Positions 53,376 through 60,423 of a stretch of DNA of 60,423 nt are shown one piece after another; positions within the stretch are counted from its first letter, which is position 1; every line of letters begins with the position of its first letter. The position numbers were made by a program, and so were the translations under genes. This stretch comes from Nitrospira sp. SB0662_bin_26 (GTDB lineage: Bacteria > Nitrospirota > Nitrospiria > Nitrospirales > UBA8639). The stretch lies in NCBI GenBank assembly GCA_009840285.1, contig VXOF01000049.1, forward strand, positions 1 through 60,423. The letters are read 5' to 3'. The notes under the pieces are model-generated. The model was not told the DNA's origin. It saw nothing but the letters and a program-made list of their open reading frames with translations, and searched no databases.

Positions 53376-53392
53376 AAGCAAAAACGATGCCA
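53376..53392 (-). promoter_or_regulatory. Sigma-54 promoter of the cyn operon
   Basis: The minus strand reads TGGCAT-CGTTT-TTGCT: nine of ten consensus positions, GG-N10-GC spacing exact. The start is predicted near 53366, producing a leader of about 210 bases that contains the hexaloop hairpins and the terminator. The divergent NifA-like activator gene at 53955 is the obvious regulator. Confidence 0.75.
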
Positions 53393-53399
53393 CCTTCAT

Positions 53400-53660
53400 T
53401 TCCCTAACCAAGCATTGGATATTATTGGAACATTATTGAAGTTCGACGGAATAGACGTCGCGCATCTTTGTCAGGGTCACGACATCTTTGTCCGAACCCG
53501 ACAATTTTGTCGGGTTTGTATTTTCCTCCCCTTTGTAAGGGGAGGGTAGGGTAGGGTGGGGTAGAGATAGTTGGGTAGGTCGTGTCAGTTGCCTGCTCCC
53601 TCTCCCGCCGGGAGAGAGGGGAGGGGAAATGGTCAACGACTGACGCGACCACTGCGCCCC
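53400..53660. repeat. Divergent intergenic region with repeats
   Basis: No gene. Contains CCTCCCCTTTGTAAGGGGAG (53525-53544) and CCCTCTCCCGCCGGGAGAGG (53599-53618, palindromic). An AT-rich segment (53395-53450) lies upstream of the sigma-54 promoter and could hold activator sites; I see no clear UAS consensus (TGT-N10-ACA) there. Confidence 0.5.
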
Positions 53661-53681
53661 ATTGACAAAAAGAGAAAAGTA

Positions 53682-53792
53682 CGGTTAACTACAACCGACA
53701 ATGACAAAGTCGTCATTGCGCTGACTGAGACAAGTTGCGCGAGGACAATGAACGTCCTTCCCCCATGAAGATGGGGAGAGGGCGTTTTTTTT
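53682..53792 (+). promoter_or_regulatory. Second hexaloop/terminator leader, upstream of the NifA-like gene
   Basis: Plus strand: hairpin CGGTT-AACTAC-AACCG (53682-53697), then CAATGAC-AAAGTC-GTCATTG (53699-53718, loop with A1 and G4). A terminator-like hairpin follows at 53753-53784 (CGTCCTTCCCCCAT / ATGGGGAGAGGGCG) with eight Ts (53785-53792). A further hairpin AGGAC-AATGAAC-GTCCT (53742-53758) overlaps its 5' arm. The layout mirrors the minus-strand cyn leader, but the first loop lacks G4 and no promoter is firmly identified. The terminator is about 160 bases before the activator start. Confidence 0.45.
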
Positions 53793-53954
53793 GGCCGAAG
53801 AGAAGGCTCGTCGTACATCCGTCGAGTACGGGGAACTTTCTTATTCGGACAGTCGATCGTGTACCAAGGCAAAGGCGCCGGGAAGCCACGGAGCAACGAG
53901 TTTGCACGTGGACCTACCGGGGCCTTTTGTTTTTTATGCAGACGTGAACGGAAC

Positions 53955-55166
53955 GTGAAACGAGAACTCTCAAAGGACGACGACAAGCTCATAACCCGAC
54001 TGTGGGCCATTCTAGATCGAGAGGATGCTCCCGAAGCCCGGATTGGCCAAGCCCTGGACTTGTTGAATCAAGAATCCGCAGCGGGAAAGGCTCCGGGCCG
54101 TTCTTGCGAGATTGCCGAGTCATGCCCACGCCTCAAGCAAGCCGGTGATGCACCGAAACCGTCGAGCGACCGAAGGAAAAAGAACCGGGCGCCGGTGCTT
54201 ATTGGAAACAGCGCGGCGATGCAAGCAGTGGACGCTGCCATCCAGCGGATCTCGAACACCTCGGCCACGGTATTGCTTCGCGGCGAAAGCGGGACGGGCA
54301 AGGAATTGGTGGCGCAAAGGATTCACTGCTTGAGTGAGCGTGCCGATCAACCCTTCGTGGTGGTGCATTGCGCGGCGATTCCGGAAACCCTGATTGAAAC
54401 GACCCTGTTTGGACAGGAACGTGGAGCCTTCACGGGTGCAAATCAGGCCAGAAAAGGACGACTGGAACAGGCAGCCGGCGGAACGTTGTTTCTGGATGAG
54501 GTCGGGGATATTCCCCTGTCAACGCAGGTGAAGCTTCTTCGCGTTCTTCAGGACAAAACCTTCGAGCGAGTCGGAGGTGAGGAAACTTTCTCGGTCAACG
54601 TCCGGGTGATTGCCGCGACGCATCGTCATCTCGAAGCCATGGTCCATACCGGCGAGTTTCGGGAAGATTTGTATTATCGGCTGAACGTCGTGCCGCTCAC
54701 GCTTCCTCCCTTACGTGCCCGGCGGGACGACGTGCCCTTGCTCATTGTGCATTTTCTCGACAAATTCAATCGCGCCAATAGCCGCCACATTCAATTGGGA
54801 CAGGATTTGGTTCACATGATGAGTGTCTACCATTGGCCCGGAAACATTCGTGAATTACAAAATTGCATTGAACGGCTGGTTGTCCTTGCAGAGACCTCGC
54901 TGGTCAATTTGGAAGCCATTCCTGAATCGCTCACGCCGTATTTTGACCACATGCGAACCGTTCAATCTCAGCCCACCACCAAGTCGAACGGCCCTGCAGC
55001 CCAGCAAACACTCTCCGCACGCTTGGATGCGATCGAACGGGACCGTCTTCGAGAAGCCCTCAGGAAAACAGGATGGGTCAAGGCGAAGGCAGCCAGACTG
55101 TTGGGCATGACCCCGCGTCAAGTCGCCTATCGTATCGCCAAATATCAGCTTATCGAAGAACCCTGA
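53955..55166 (+). CDS. NifA-like sigma-54 activator without sensory domain
   Basis: About 403 residues from GTG 53955 (MKRELSKDDDKLITRLWAIL); the in-frame upstream part looks non-coding, but the start is uncertain. The N-terminal 90 residues are helical/low-complexity with no receiver, GAF or PAS domain. AAA+ domain: GESGTGKE, GAFTGA intact, LFLDEVGDI, EDLYYRLNVVPL. The C-terminal HTH GWVKAKAARLLGMTPRQVAY is the NifA type. It is divergent from the sigma-54-driven cyn operon and thus probably its activator; without a sensor domain, activity may be set by expression or a partner protein. Confidence 0.88.
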   Translation: MKRELSKDDDKLITRLWAILDREDAPEARIGQALDLLNQESAAGKAPGRSCEIAESCPRLKQAGDAPKPSSDRRKKNRAPVLIGNSAAMQAVDAAIQRISNTSATVLLRGESGTGKELVAQRIHCLSERADQPFVVVHCAAIPETLIETTLFGQERGAFTGANQARKGRLEQAAGGTLFLDEVGDIPLSTQVKLLRVLQDKTFERVGGEETFSVNVRVIAATHRHLEAMVHTGEFREDLYYRLNVVPLTLPPLRARRDDVPLLIVHFLDKFNRANSRHIQLGQDLVHMMSVYHWPGNIRELQNCIERLVVLAETSLVNLEAIPESLTPYFDHMRTVQSQPTTKSNGPAAQQTLSARLDAIERDRLREALRKTGWVKAKAARLLGMTPRQVAYRIAKYQLIEEP

Positions 55167-55271
55167 CCGTAGAAACCCGGCTTCGTCAATCACAAAGTTG
55201 AAATCATCGGCAATGACGATACGCTTGAGGATTTTAGAGAACGAAGATGAACTAGTCAGGAAGAGGGAGGT

Positions 55272-55359
55272 TGGTGCCGAAGGCGGGATTTGAACCCGCA
55301 CACCCCCAAGGGGCGCTAGACCCTGAATCTAGTGCGTCTGCCAGTTTCGCCACTTCGGC
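55272..55359 (-). tRNA. tRNA-Leu (anticodon CAG)
   Basis: An 88-base class II tRNA. Acceptor stem GCCGAAG/CTTCGGC, anticodon stem CTAGA/TCTAG with loop TTCAGGG (anticodon CAG), long variable arm (CGCCCCTTGGGGGTG) and T-loop GGTTCAAATCC. The discriminator is A, followed by an encoded CCA. Confidence 0.97.
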
Positions 55360-55426
55360 ATGGAGTTTGTCCTAAACGGAGAGAAGGAATAACAATTATC
55401 AGCTTTTGCCCGGATGGGCGTCAAGC

Positions 55427-56908
55427 TTAGGGTGCGGAAGCGGAATGGGAGGGTTCGGAAAGGTGTTCAGGGTATTCCTGGCGCCAGAGTCGATTCGGGC
55501 CCTGGAGGTCCCGGGTGTCTCCGGCGATGATGATCTGTTCTCGAATGAGCCCGGCGACGCCGAGTAAAAACGGGGCCGGAATGTGCGGGGCATTTTCGGC
55601 GATCAACACGTCGAAGCGCATGCGTTTGAATAGGGGATCGGTCACGATTCTTCCCGGGGTCGCCACGACCAACCGTTTGTTCTGCATGAAGGCCTGCCGG
55701 TTGGTGGCCTCGCTGGCGGCCAGCATTTCACGAACTTTCTGGGTCCCCCCCAGCTTGGAAATGTCGTCTTTCAACGCTTCGTATTCCGGCCGCATCTCTT
55801 TCGGCATCGCGGCCTCGGGAGACAATTCGCGGATCCGGGCCTGTGCGATCTCCACCTCTTTCATCAGGGCCGCAATGTTGCCGGTATAGAGTTTCCGGTA
55901 TTCGCTCAGGGTTTCCACGTTCTTGCCCATGGTCTGCATGCCGAGCCGTTTCCAGATGGGCAGGCTTTCGTACTTGGCGAGCAGGTGGTCGATCTCCTTG
56001 ATTTTCCGCTGGAACTCGCTCACCTGGGCCATGAGCCGCCATTCCAGTAATTTGACTTCATCCATGTCTCGTTGTTTCTGCCCTTTGTAGGCCAGAATGG
56101 GGATGAGCTCTCGAAAACGCTCATATTTCTGGCGAAGGGTATCCTTGTGCGACCAGGATTTGGCGAAGAATTTGTGCATTTGCACTTCGAATCCGAATTG
56201 CCCGAGTGGAATCCCTTCGGCTTGCTGAAGCGCCGCAATTTCGTAGCGGCTCAAGAGACTGGTAAACGGCAGGGCGGCGTTCCGCAGGGTTTTGGCCAGG
56301 AACCCGAGTACGCGATCCGCGGCGTCGTGCGTAGGCGCCACCAGCAGCACGCGTTTATTGTGTCGCATCAGGTTCACCGCCAGTGTGCCGAGTTTGGTCC
56401 AACGCGCAACCTGATCATCATGCCACATGGTCGTCAGAATGGCCGCCGATGCCCCGGTCCTGGCCGAAGCATTGGCTTCGTTGTGTTCCGGGTCCAGCCA
56501 GGGCGCCAGCCGTTCGGCGGGTCCCAAGGCGTAGGATTCGGGGTGCGCCGCCATGTCGGCCAGTCGCTCGGAGGCCAAGCGAAAGAATTCCACGGTATCC
56601 GGTACGAGGGTGTTGTCGAGGGTGGATTGTCCCAATGTATCCTGGGTTTGGACCAGGGCAGCGTCGCCCTGTCGCCGCAGGAGGAAGCCGCCGGTAGGTT
56701 CCAGGTCTCCGGGCGGCACGATGGTGACGGGGACGTCTTCCAGAAACGTCGTGCCCGCGGGGGCCTCCATGGCATACAGGTGCAGGGTGCCGGCTGTTCC
56801 GAGATCCCGGGTAGCGCGGGATTCGATCAACGGGTCGGACGCTCTCGCGGCGTCTTTATGGTCCGCCAACCGGGTGGCAAACGCGTCGAGGAGGTCAGGC
56901 AGTTTCAT
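55427..56908 (-). CDS. Degenerate superfamily 1 (UPF1/DNA2-like) helicase-related protein
   Basis: A 493-residue protein; start at 56908 gives a 4-base overlap with the gene upstream. It shows the layout of the first core domain of UPF1-like helicases: motif Ia-like RVLLVAPTHDAADRVL (about 184-199), a large helical/coiled-coil insert (about 225-400; EVKLLEWRLMAQVSEFQRKI), then motif II/III-like FDVLIAENAPHIPAPF and IIIAGDTRDLQGPNR. The Walker A GxGKT is absent (AILTTMWHDDQVARWTKLG instead), motif II DE is changed to AEN, and the second core domain is missing. ATP hydrolysis is therefore unlikely; a structural or nucleic-acid-binding role is possible. Confidence 0.65.
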   Translation of the reverse strand: MKLPDLLDAFATRLADHKDAARASDPLIESRATRDLGTAGTLHLYAMEAPAGTTFLEDVPVTIVPPGDLEPTGGFLLRRQGDAALVQTQDTLGQSTLDNTLVPDTVEFFRLASERLADMAAHPESYALGPAERLAPWLDPEHNEANASARTGASAAILTTMWHDDQVARWTKLGTLAVNLMRHNKRVLLVAPTHDAADRVLGFLAKTLRNAALPFTSLLSRYEIAALQQAEGIPLGQFGFEVQMHKFFAKSWSHKDTLRQKYERFRELIPILAYKGQKQRDMDEVKLLEWRLMAQVSEFQRKIKEIDHLLAKYESLPIWKRLGMQTMGKNVETLSEYRKLYTGNIAALMKEVEIAQARIRELSPEAAMPKEMRPEYEALKDDISKLGGTQKVREMLAASEATNRQAFMQNKRLVVATPGRIVTDPLFKRMRFDVLIAENAPHIPAPFLLGVAGLIREQIIIAGDTRDLQGPNRLWRQEYPEHLSEPSHSASAP

Positions 56909-57423
56909 GGCTCGCGGCCGGGATCGAGCGACTGCTGAATACAAATGGCCACGCAGCCCAGTCCTCCCGTGACTGGACGTCGATCAAAGGCGCACCCTCG
57001 ATTTTCGGCGCAGGCCGTGACAAACGGAACGTGCTGCGCGAAATCGAGGTCGTCGAGCACGTAGGCGTGCAGGCGACCATTGTCAAGCACCGACAAAATG
57101 AGGGCACGGTTATGATTGTCATCTTCCAAAACGGCGGATTTGGGCGACGGCGCAATCTTGGCGCGAGCTGCTTGCACGTGCGGCAACTCGACGACGGCTT
57201 TGACCAGATGCTTCGGCGGATGAATCGCCCGTTGACTCAGTCGGACATTGAGCGACGTCAGGTCGAGGAGGTCCCGGTCAGCGGCCTGCGCCAGGGCGAC
57301 GTCTTCGGCCCGTTGCGCGACCAACGCATGAGACATGAGCAGGGTCAAGACCAGACACCCCACGCTCAGGACCCACATCACCGCCGTTTTCGCGGGAGCA
57401 AGCCTGGTGCAATGCTGCAGCAT
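56905..57423 (-). CDS. Membrane-anchored protein of unknown function
   Basis: A 172-residue protein with one N-terminal membrane segment (VMWVLSVGCLVLTLLMSHAL, 15-34) and an extracytoplasmic domain. The domain contains two Cys pairs (TACAENRGCAF and GGLGCVAICIQ) that could form disulphides, and a strand LILSVLDNGRLHAYVLDDLD. It overlaps the helicase-like gene by four bases, implying a shared function, which remains unknown. Confidence 0.6.
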   Translation of the reverse strand: MLQHCTRLAPAKTAVMWVLSVGCLVLTLLMSHALVAQRAEDVALAQAADRDLLDLTSLNVRLSQRAIHPPKHLVKAVVELPHVQAARAKIAPSPKSAVLEDDNHNRALILSVLDNGRLHAYVLDDLDFAQHVPFVTACAENRGCAFDRRPVTGGLGCVAICIQQSLDPGREP

Positions 57424-57579
57424 GAAGGCATTGTAGAGGACGCTTGCCGAACGTGTCCAGCGTGATGGAGCCGGGATGGCGCAACGACCGGTGTGCTATG
57501 CTCCGGCTCCAAATTGACATTTCCCCCATACGGACCTTATGATGCTACGCTTTGATGGAAAAGAGGAGGCAGAGTGACG

Positions 57580-58140
57580 ATGAAGGTGATTCTTCAAGAA
57601 AATATCGACAGTTTGGGGTATATGGGAGACGTGCTCGACGTGGCCGACGGGTACGCCCGGAATTTTTTGCTCCCCCGTCAAAAAGCCTTGGAGGCCAATC
57701 CCCGTAACGTGAAGGCCTTAGAACATGCCAAGCGAGTGACGGCCCATAAGGCCAAGAAGGTCGAACACGAACTCCAGGGCCTGGCGACGAAATTGTCTAA
57801 GGTCGCGCTCACCTTTCCGGTCCAGACCGGCAAGGAGGACAAGCTGTTCGGGTCCGTGACCACGAAGGACCTGGAAGCCGGGTTGGCCGCCGAAGGATTC
57901 GACGTGGATCGCCGAAAAATTCAATTGGCAAATCCCCTGAAAGAATTGGGTACGTTTACCGTCGGCGTCAAGCTGCATCGGGACATCATCGCGAATGTGT
58001 CCGTGAGTCTTGTCAAACAGGGTGGAGAGGCTGGGGCCGAGACCCCGACCGATGAAGCCGCGGATGCGACTGCCGCCGCCGTTGCTCCGGAGGAAGCGCC
58101 GGAGCCGCAGGACCCTTCGGCTTCGCTCAGGGCAGGCTAA
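57580..58140 (+). CDS. rplI: 50S ribosomal protein L9 with extended C-terminal tail
   Basis: Binds 23S rRNA. Start at 57580 ([20 protein letters not shown]); GTG 57574 is an alternative, GAGGAGG lies upstream. The N-domain with [16 protein letters not shown], connecting helix and C-domain ([19 protein letters not shown]) are complete. The protein is 186 residues against about 148 normally: an Ala/Glu/Pro-rich tail (about 36 residues) ends in DPSASLRAG, encoded by a palindromic repeat. The stop overlaps the glyA start (TAATG). Confidence 0.96.
   Translation: MKVILQENIDSLGYMGDVLDVADGYARNFLLPRQKALEANPRNVKALEHAKRVTAHKAKKVEHELQGLATKLSKVALTFPVQTGKEDKLFGSVTTKDLEAGLAAEGFDVDRRKIQLANPLKELGTFTVGVKLHRDIIANVSVSLVKQGGEAGAETPTDEAADATAAAVAPEEAPEPQDPSASLRAG
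58113..58137 (+). repeat. Palindrome-family repeat at the end of rplI
   Basis: CCCTTCGGCTTCGCTCAGGG followed by CAGGC, the same family as at 45658 and 60009. It encodes the last residues of L9 and directly precedes the stop/start overlap with glyA. Confidence 0.7.
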
Positions 58141-59396
58141 TGGGCTACGTCGTCGGGACCCTGAAAGCCATTCAACAAGAAGATCCCGAGGTCTACGCGG
58201 CTTTTCGCGCAGAAGAGAAACGACAGCGCGACAAGCTGGTGTTGATCGCTTCGGAAAATTATGCGAGCCCCGCAGTCCTGGCCGCGCAGGGGTCGCTGAT
58301 GACCAACAAATACGCGGAAGGCTATCCTCGGCGGCGCTATTACGGCGGCTGCCAGTTCGTGGACGAAGTCGAAGAGTTGGCCATTGCCCGGGCCAAGCAG
58401 TTGTTCGGGTGCGAGCACGCCAACGTCCAGCCGCATTCCGGTTCGACCGCCAACATGGCGGCGTACCTTTCGGTCCTGAAGCCCGGTGACACCATCCTGG
58501 GCATGGCCCTCTCACAGGGCGGCCATTTGACCCACGGCAGTAAAGTCAATTTTTCCGGAAAGCTGTTCCAGGCCTATTCCTACGGGGTCGATCGCGAAAC
58601 CGAGTTGATCGATTACGACGGGGTACAGCAAAAGGCCGAAGAAGTCCGCCCGCGCATGATTATCGTCGGGGCGAGCGCCTATTCGAAAATCATCGACTTC
58701 CCGCGGTTTCAGCAAATTGCGAAATCCGTGGGCGCGTATCTGCTGGTCGATATCGCGCATATCTCCGGCCTGGTGGCGACGGGGCTGCACCCCAGCCCGG
58801 TGCCCTATGCCGATTTCGTCACCACTACCACCCACAAAACGCTACGCGGGCCTCGCGCCGGCATGGTGATGTGTAAAGAAGAACACGCGAAAGCCGTGGA
58901 TAAGATCGTCTTCCCGGGCCTGCAAGGCGGGCCGCTCATGCACGTGATCGCCGCCAAGGCCGTGGCATTCAAGGAAGCCCTGGCCCCGAGTTTTACCGCC
59001 TATCAGCAACGCATCCTGGACAATGCCAGGGCCTTGGCGGACGGGTTGGCTGCACGAGGTTATCACGTGGTGTCCGGCGGGACGGATACCCACCTGTTTC
59101 TGCTGAATCTCAATTCCAAAGGGGTGACGGGTAAAGAAGCCGAGGAGGCGCTCGACGCCTCGGGGATCATCGTCAATAAAAATGCCGTGCCGTATGACGA
59201 AAGACCGCCGGCGGTGGCCAGCGGTATTCGAATCGGCACTCCCATCGTGTCGACTCGGGGGATGGGTGTGGCCGAGGTGTCACAAATCGTGGCGTGGATG
59301 GACGAGGTACTGCAACATCCCACGAAGAAACGAATCCAGAGCCGGATTCGCAAGGAAGTCAAGGCTCTGTGTGCCCGTTTTCCGGTCTTTTCGTAA
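58140..59396 (+). CDS. glyA: Serine hydroxymethyltransferase
   Basis: Interconverts serine and glycine with tetrahydrofolate; PLP enzyme, 418 residues, full length. [37 protein letters not shown], the PLP-lysine motif [14 protein letters not shown] (about 227-240) and [20 protein letters not shown] are conserved. Translationally coupled to rplI by the TAATG overlap; nrdR follows 137 bases later. Confidence 0.98.
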   Translation: MGYVVGTLKAIQQEDPEVYAAFRAEEKRQRDKLVLIASENYASPAVLAAQGSLMTNKYAEGYPRRRYYGGCQFVDEVEELAIARAKQLFGCEHANVQPHSGSTANMAAYLSVLKPGDTILGMALSQGGHLTHGSKVNFSGKLFQAYSYGVDRETELIDYDGVQQKAEEVRPRMIIVGASAYSKIIDFPRFQQIAKSVGAYLLVDIAHISGLVATGLHPSPVPYADFVTTTTHKTLRGPRAGMVMCKEEHAKAVDKIVFPGLQGGPLMHVIAAKAVAFKEALAPSFTAYQQRILDNARALADGLAARGYHVVSGGTDTHLFLLNLNSKGVTGKEAEEALDASGIIVNKNAVPYDERPPAVASGIRIGTPIVSTRGMGVAEVSQIVAWMDEVLQHPTKKRIQSRIRKEVKALCARFPVFS

Positions 59397-59533
59397 CGCG
59401 TTACCGCCATTTCAAGGCCTGTCCCGAGCATAGCAAAGGAACCAATGAGGAATCCGCCGTTACGCACCAGTCTTCCGGCCGGTGAGGCGATGACTCTTTT
59501 TTGGGGAATGCGCGGGGGTGTTCCAGGCGCGTC

Positions 59534-59998
59534 ATGAAATGTCCGTTCTGTAATCGACTCGACGACAAGGTGATTGATTCCCGCACGGCCCGGGAAGGCG
59601 AGGTGATTCGCCGTCGCAGGGAATGTTTCGGATGTCGTCGTCGCTTCACAACGTATGAACGGATCGAAGAGAATCTTCCCACGATCGTCAAAAAAGACAA
59701 CCGGCGAGAAACGTTCGACCGCGCCAAAGTCATGGCCGGTCTGAAAAAGGCATGTGAAAAGCGGCCGATCAGCAGCGACATGCTGGAAGCCGCGGTAGAC
59801 CGGATTGAAAAACGCCTGCAGGACTCGGGCGAATCGGAAGTCCAGGCCAGGGTGATCGGCGAGGAAGTCATGCGGGAACTCCATGGGTTGGACCAGGTGG
59901 CCTACGTGCGGTTCGCCTCCGTGTATCGCGAGTTCAAGGACATTGATCAATTCATGGAAACGATCAAGTCTCTTGCGCAGGATCGAGGAACCACCTGA
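59534..59998 (+). CDS. nrdR: Transcriptional repressor of ribonucleotide reductase NrdR
   Basis: A 154-residue nucleotide-sensing repressor. Zinc ribbon [17 protein letters not shown] with the second pair in [18 protein letters not shown], followed by the ATP-cone ([20 protein letters not shown] ... [17 protein letters not shown]). Start at 59534 fixed by the MKCPFC N-terminus. The glyA-nrdR order is common in many bacteria. Confidence 0.97.
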   Translation: MKCPFCNRLDDKVIDSRTAREGEVIRRRRECFGCRRRFTTYERIEENLPTIVKKDNRRETFDRAKVMAGLKKACEKRPISSDMLEAAVDRIEKRLQDSGESEVQARVIGEEVMRELHGLDQVAYVRFASVYREFKDIDQFMETIKSLAQDRGTT

Positions 59999-60000
59999 TG

Positions 60001-60140
60001 TGCAATGACCCTTCGCTTCGCTTCCTTCGACCCTTCGACAGGCTCAGGGCTCAGGACAAGCAGGCAGGCGCCGGAGGGTTCCTTCCCTTTGTAAGTGGGC
60101 GCATTTCCGAAGAGGGAATGCGGGTGGGGTAGAGGCACTT
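60001..60140. repeat. Repeat cluster downstream of nrdR
   Basis: 60009-60058 contains CTTCCTTCGACCCTTCGACA followed by GGCTCAGGGCTCAGGAC, two partial copies of the CCTTCGACAGGCTCAGG family. 60078-60133 contains CTTCCCTTTGTAAGTGGGCG and TCCGAAGAGGGAATGCGGGT, a family also seen at 51740 and 53525. Confidence 0.65.
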
Positions 60141-60423
60141 ATGCCTTCCGCTAGCCGTTCCATTCAAAAAGCCGGATCCCGCCGGGTTTCGGCTTCCGTT
60201 CCGCAACGCAAAGCCAAAGCGGCGTCCAAACCGGTTCGCCGGCGAGCGGCTCCGGCCACTCGTGTGGCAATTCTGGGAGGCGGACGCGGTGGGCGCGCCC
60301 TGCTGGAGATATTTGCGCAGGACCCGTTGGCCCGTATCGTCGGATTAGCCGAGATCAAACCGCGGACGCTCGGGACCAGGCTTGCCCGGCAGTTGGGCGT
60401 TCCGGTGACGCAGGACTATCGCG
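60141..60423 (+). CDS. Rossmann-fold protein, N-terminal fragment (runs off window)
   Basis: The first 94 codons only. A basic N-terminus (SIQKAGSRRVSASVPQRKAK, about 1-38) precedes a nucleotide-binding motif, VAILGGGRGGRALLEIFAQD, followed by ARIVGLAEIKPRTLGTRLAR and LGVPVTQDYR, i.e. beta-alpha-beta with an acidic second strand typical of NAD(P)-binding or similar Rossmann domains. The same type of domain occurs at the N-terminus of some bacterial sensor kinases, but the rest is outside the window. Confidence 0.6.
   Translation, partial: MPSASRSIQKAGSRRVSASVPQRKAKAASKPVRRRAAPATRVAILGGGRGGRALLEIFAQDPLARIVGLAEIKPRTLGTRLARQLGVPVTQDYR

Noticed and set aside
53859-53954. Longer N-terminus of the NifA-like activator starting at GTG 53859
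   Set aside because: The extra 32 residues look like translated non-coding sequence and no ribosome site is visible.

Overview
The window is 60.4 kb of fairly GC-rich bacterial chromosome with densely packed genes on both strands. There is no rRNA, phage or CRISPR. The content suggests a chemolithotrophic member of the Nitrospirota, most likely a Nitrospira-like nitrite oxidiser: cyanase beside a nitrate/cyanate-type ABC transporter, very large multicopper and c-type redox proteins, B12-dependent MetH, many B12 and radical SAM enzymes, and sigma-54 control. This assignment is inferred from gene content; no phylogenetic marker was compared.

Layout. 0-14 kb holds housekeeping and small genes: a DsrE-like end fragment, a tight sugar ABC transporter operon (1.6-6.4 kb), a dimethylargininase-like hydrolase, a short MutY with a separate Nudix protein, a PolB-type exonuclease, a PqqC/CADD-like oxygenase and several small exported proteins. 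14-17.7 kb is metH. 17.8-28.9 kb is a redox/stress island: a zinc-ribbon/Hsp20/cytochrome c/cupredoxin operon, a tandem universal stress protein, an NtrC-type regulator with its histidine kinase, and a 1,629-residue multicopper oxidase built from three repeated units. Three of its transcription units have excellent sigma-54 promoters (GG-N10-GC), so the regulator/kinase pair probably controls the island.

29-43 kb holds a PhzF protein, a 1.15-kb IS1-like element whose transposase is reduced to a remnant and which carries a passenger gene (19-bp inverted ends, 8-bp target duplication), two tandem cobalamin-binding radical SAM paralogues with an unusual C-x4-C-x2-C motif, a J-like protein lacking HPD, a third radical SAM enzyme, a second PhzF, a quinone-oxidoreductase-like protein, MoaB, a thioredoxin-like ferredoxin, a gamma-glutamylcyclotransferase-like protein, a YkgJ-type cysteine cluster protein and a HIT protein. 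Two copies of a roughly 142-bp MITE, each with a 4-bp target duplication, lie here.

43-49 kb carries a LytS/LytTR two-component system, a TonB-domain protein, YedK and an SDR enzyme. 49.3-55.2 kb is a cyanate module: ABC transporter plus cyanase, driven by a sigma-54 promoter followed by a leader with hexaloop hairpins overlapping an intrinsic terminator (the layout of ANTAR/NasR-type antitermination), and divergent from a NifA-like activator without a sensory domain. 55.2-60.4 kb has tRNA-Leu(CAG), a degenerate SF1-helicase-like protein, rplI-glyA-nrdR and the start of a Rossmann-fold protein.

Short palindromic repeats of several families are scattered between genes. In at least three places they have been read into protein-coding sequence (a kinase tail, a LytTR linker, the L9 tail).
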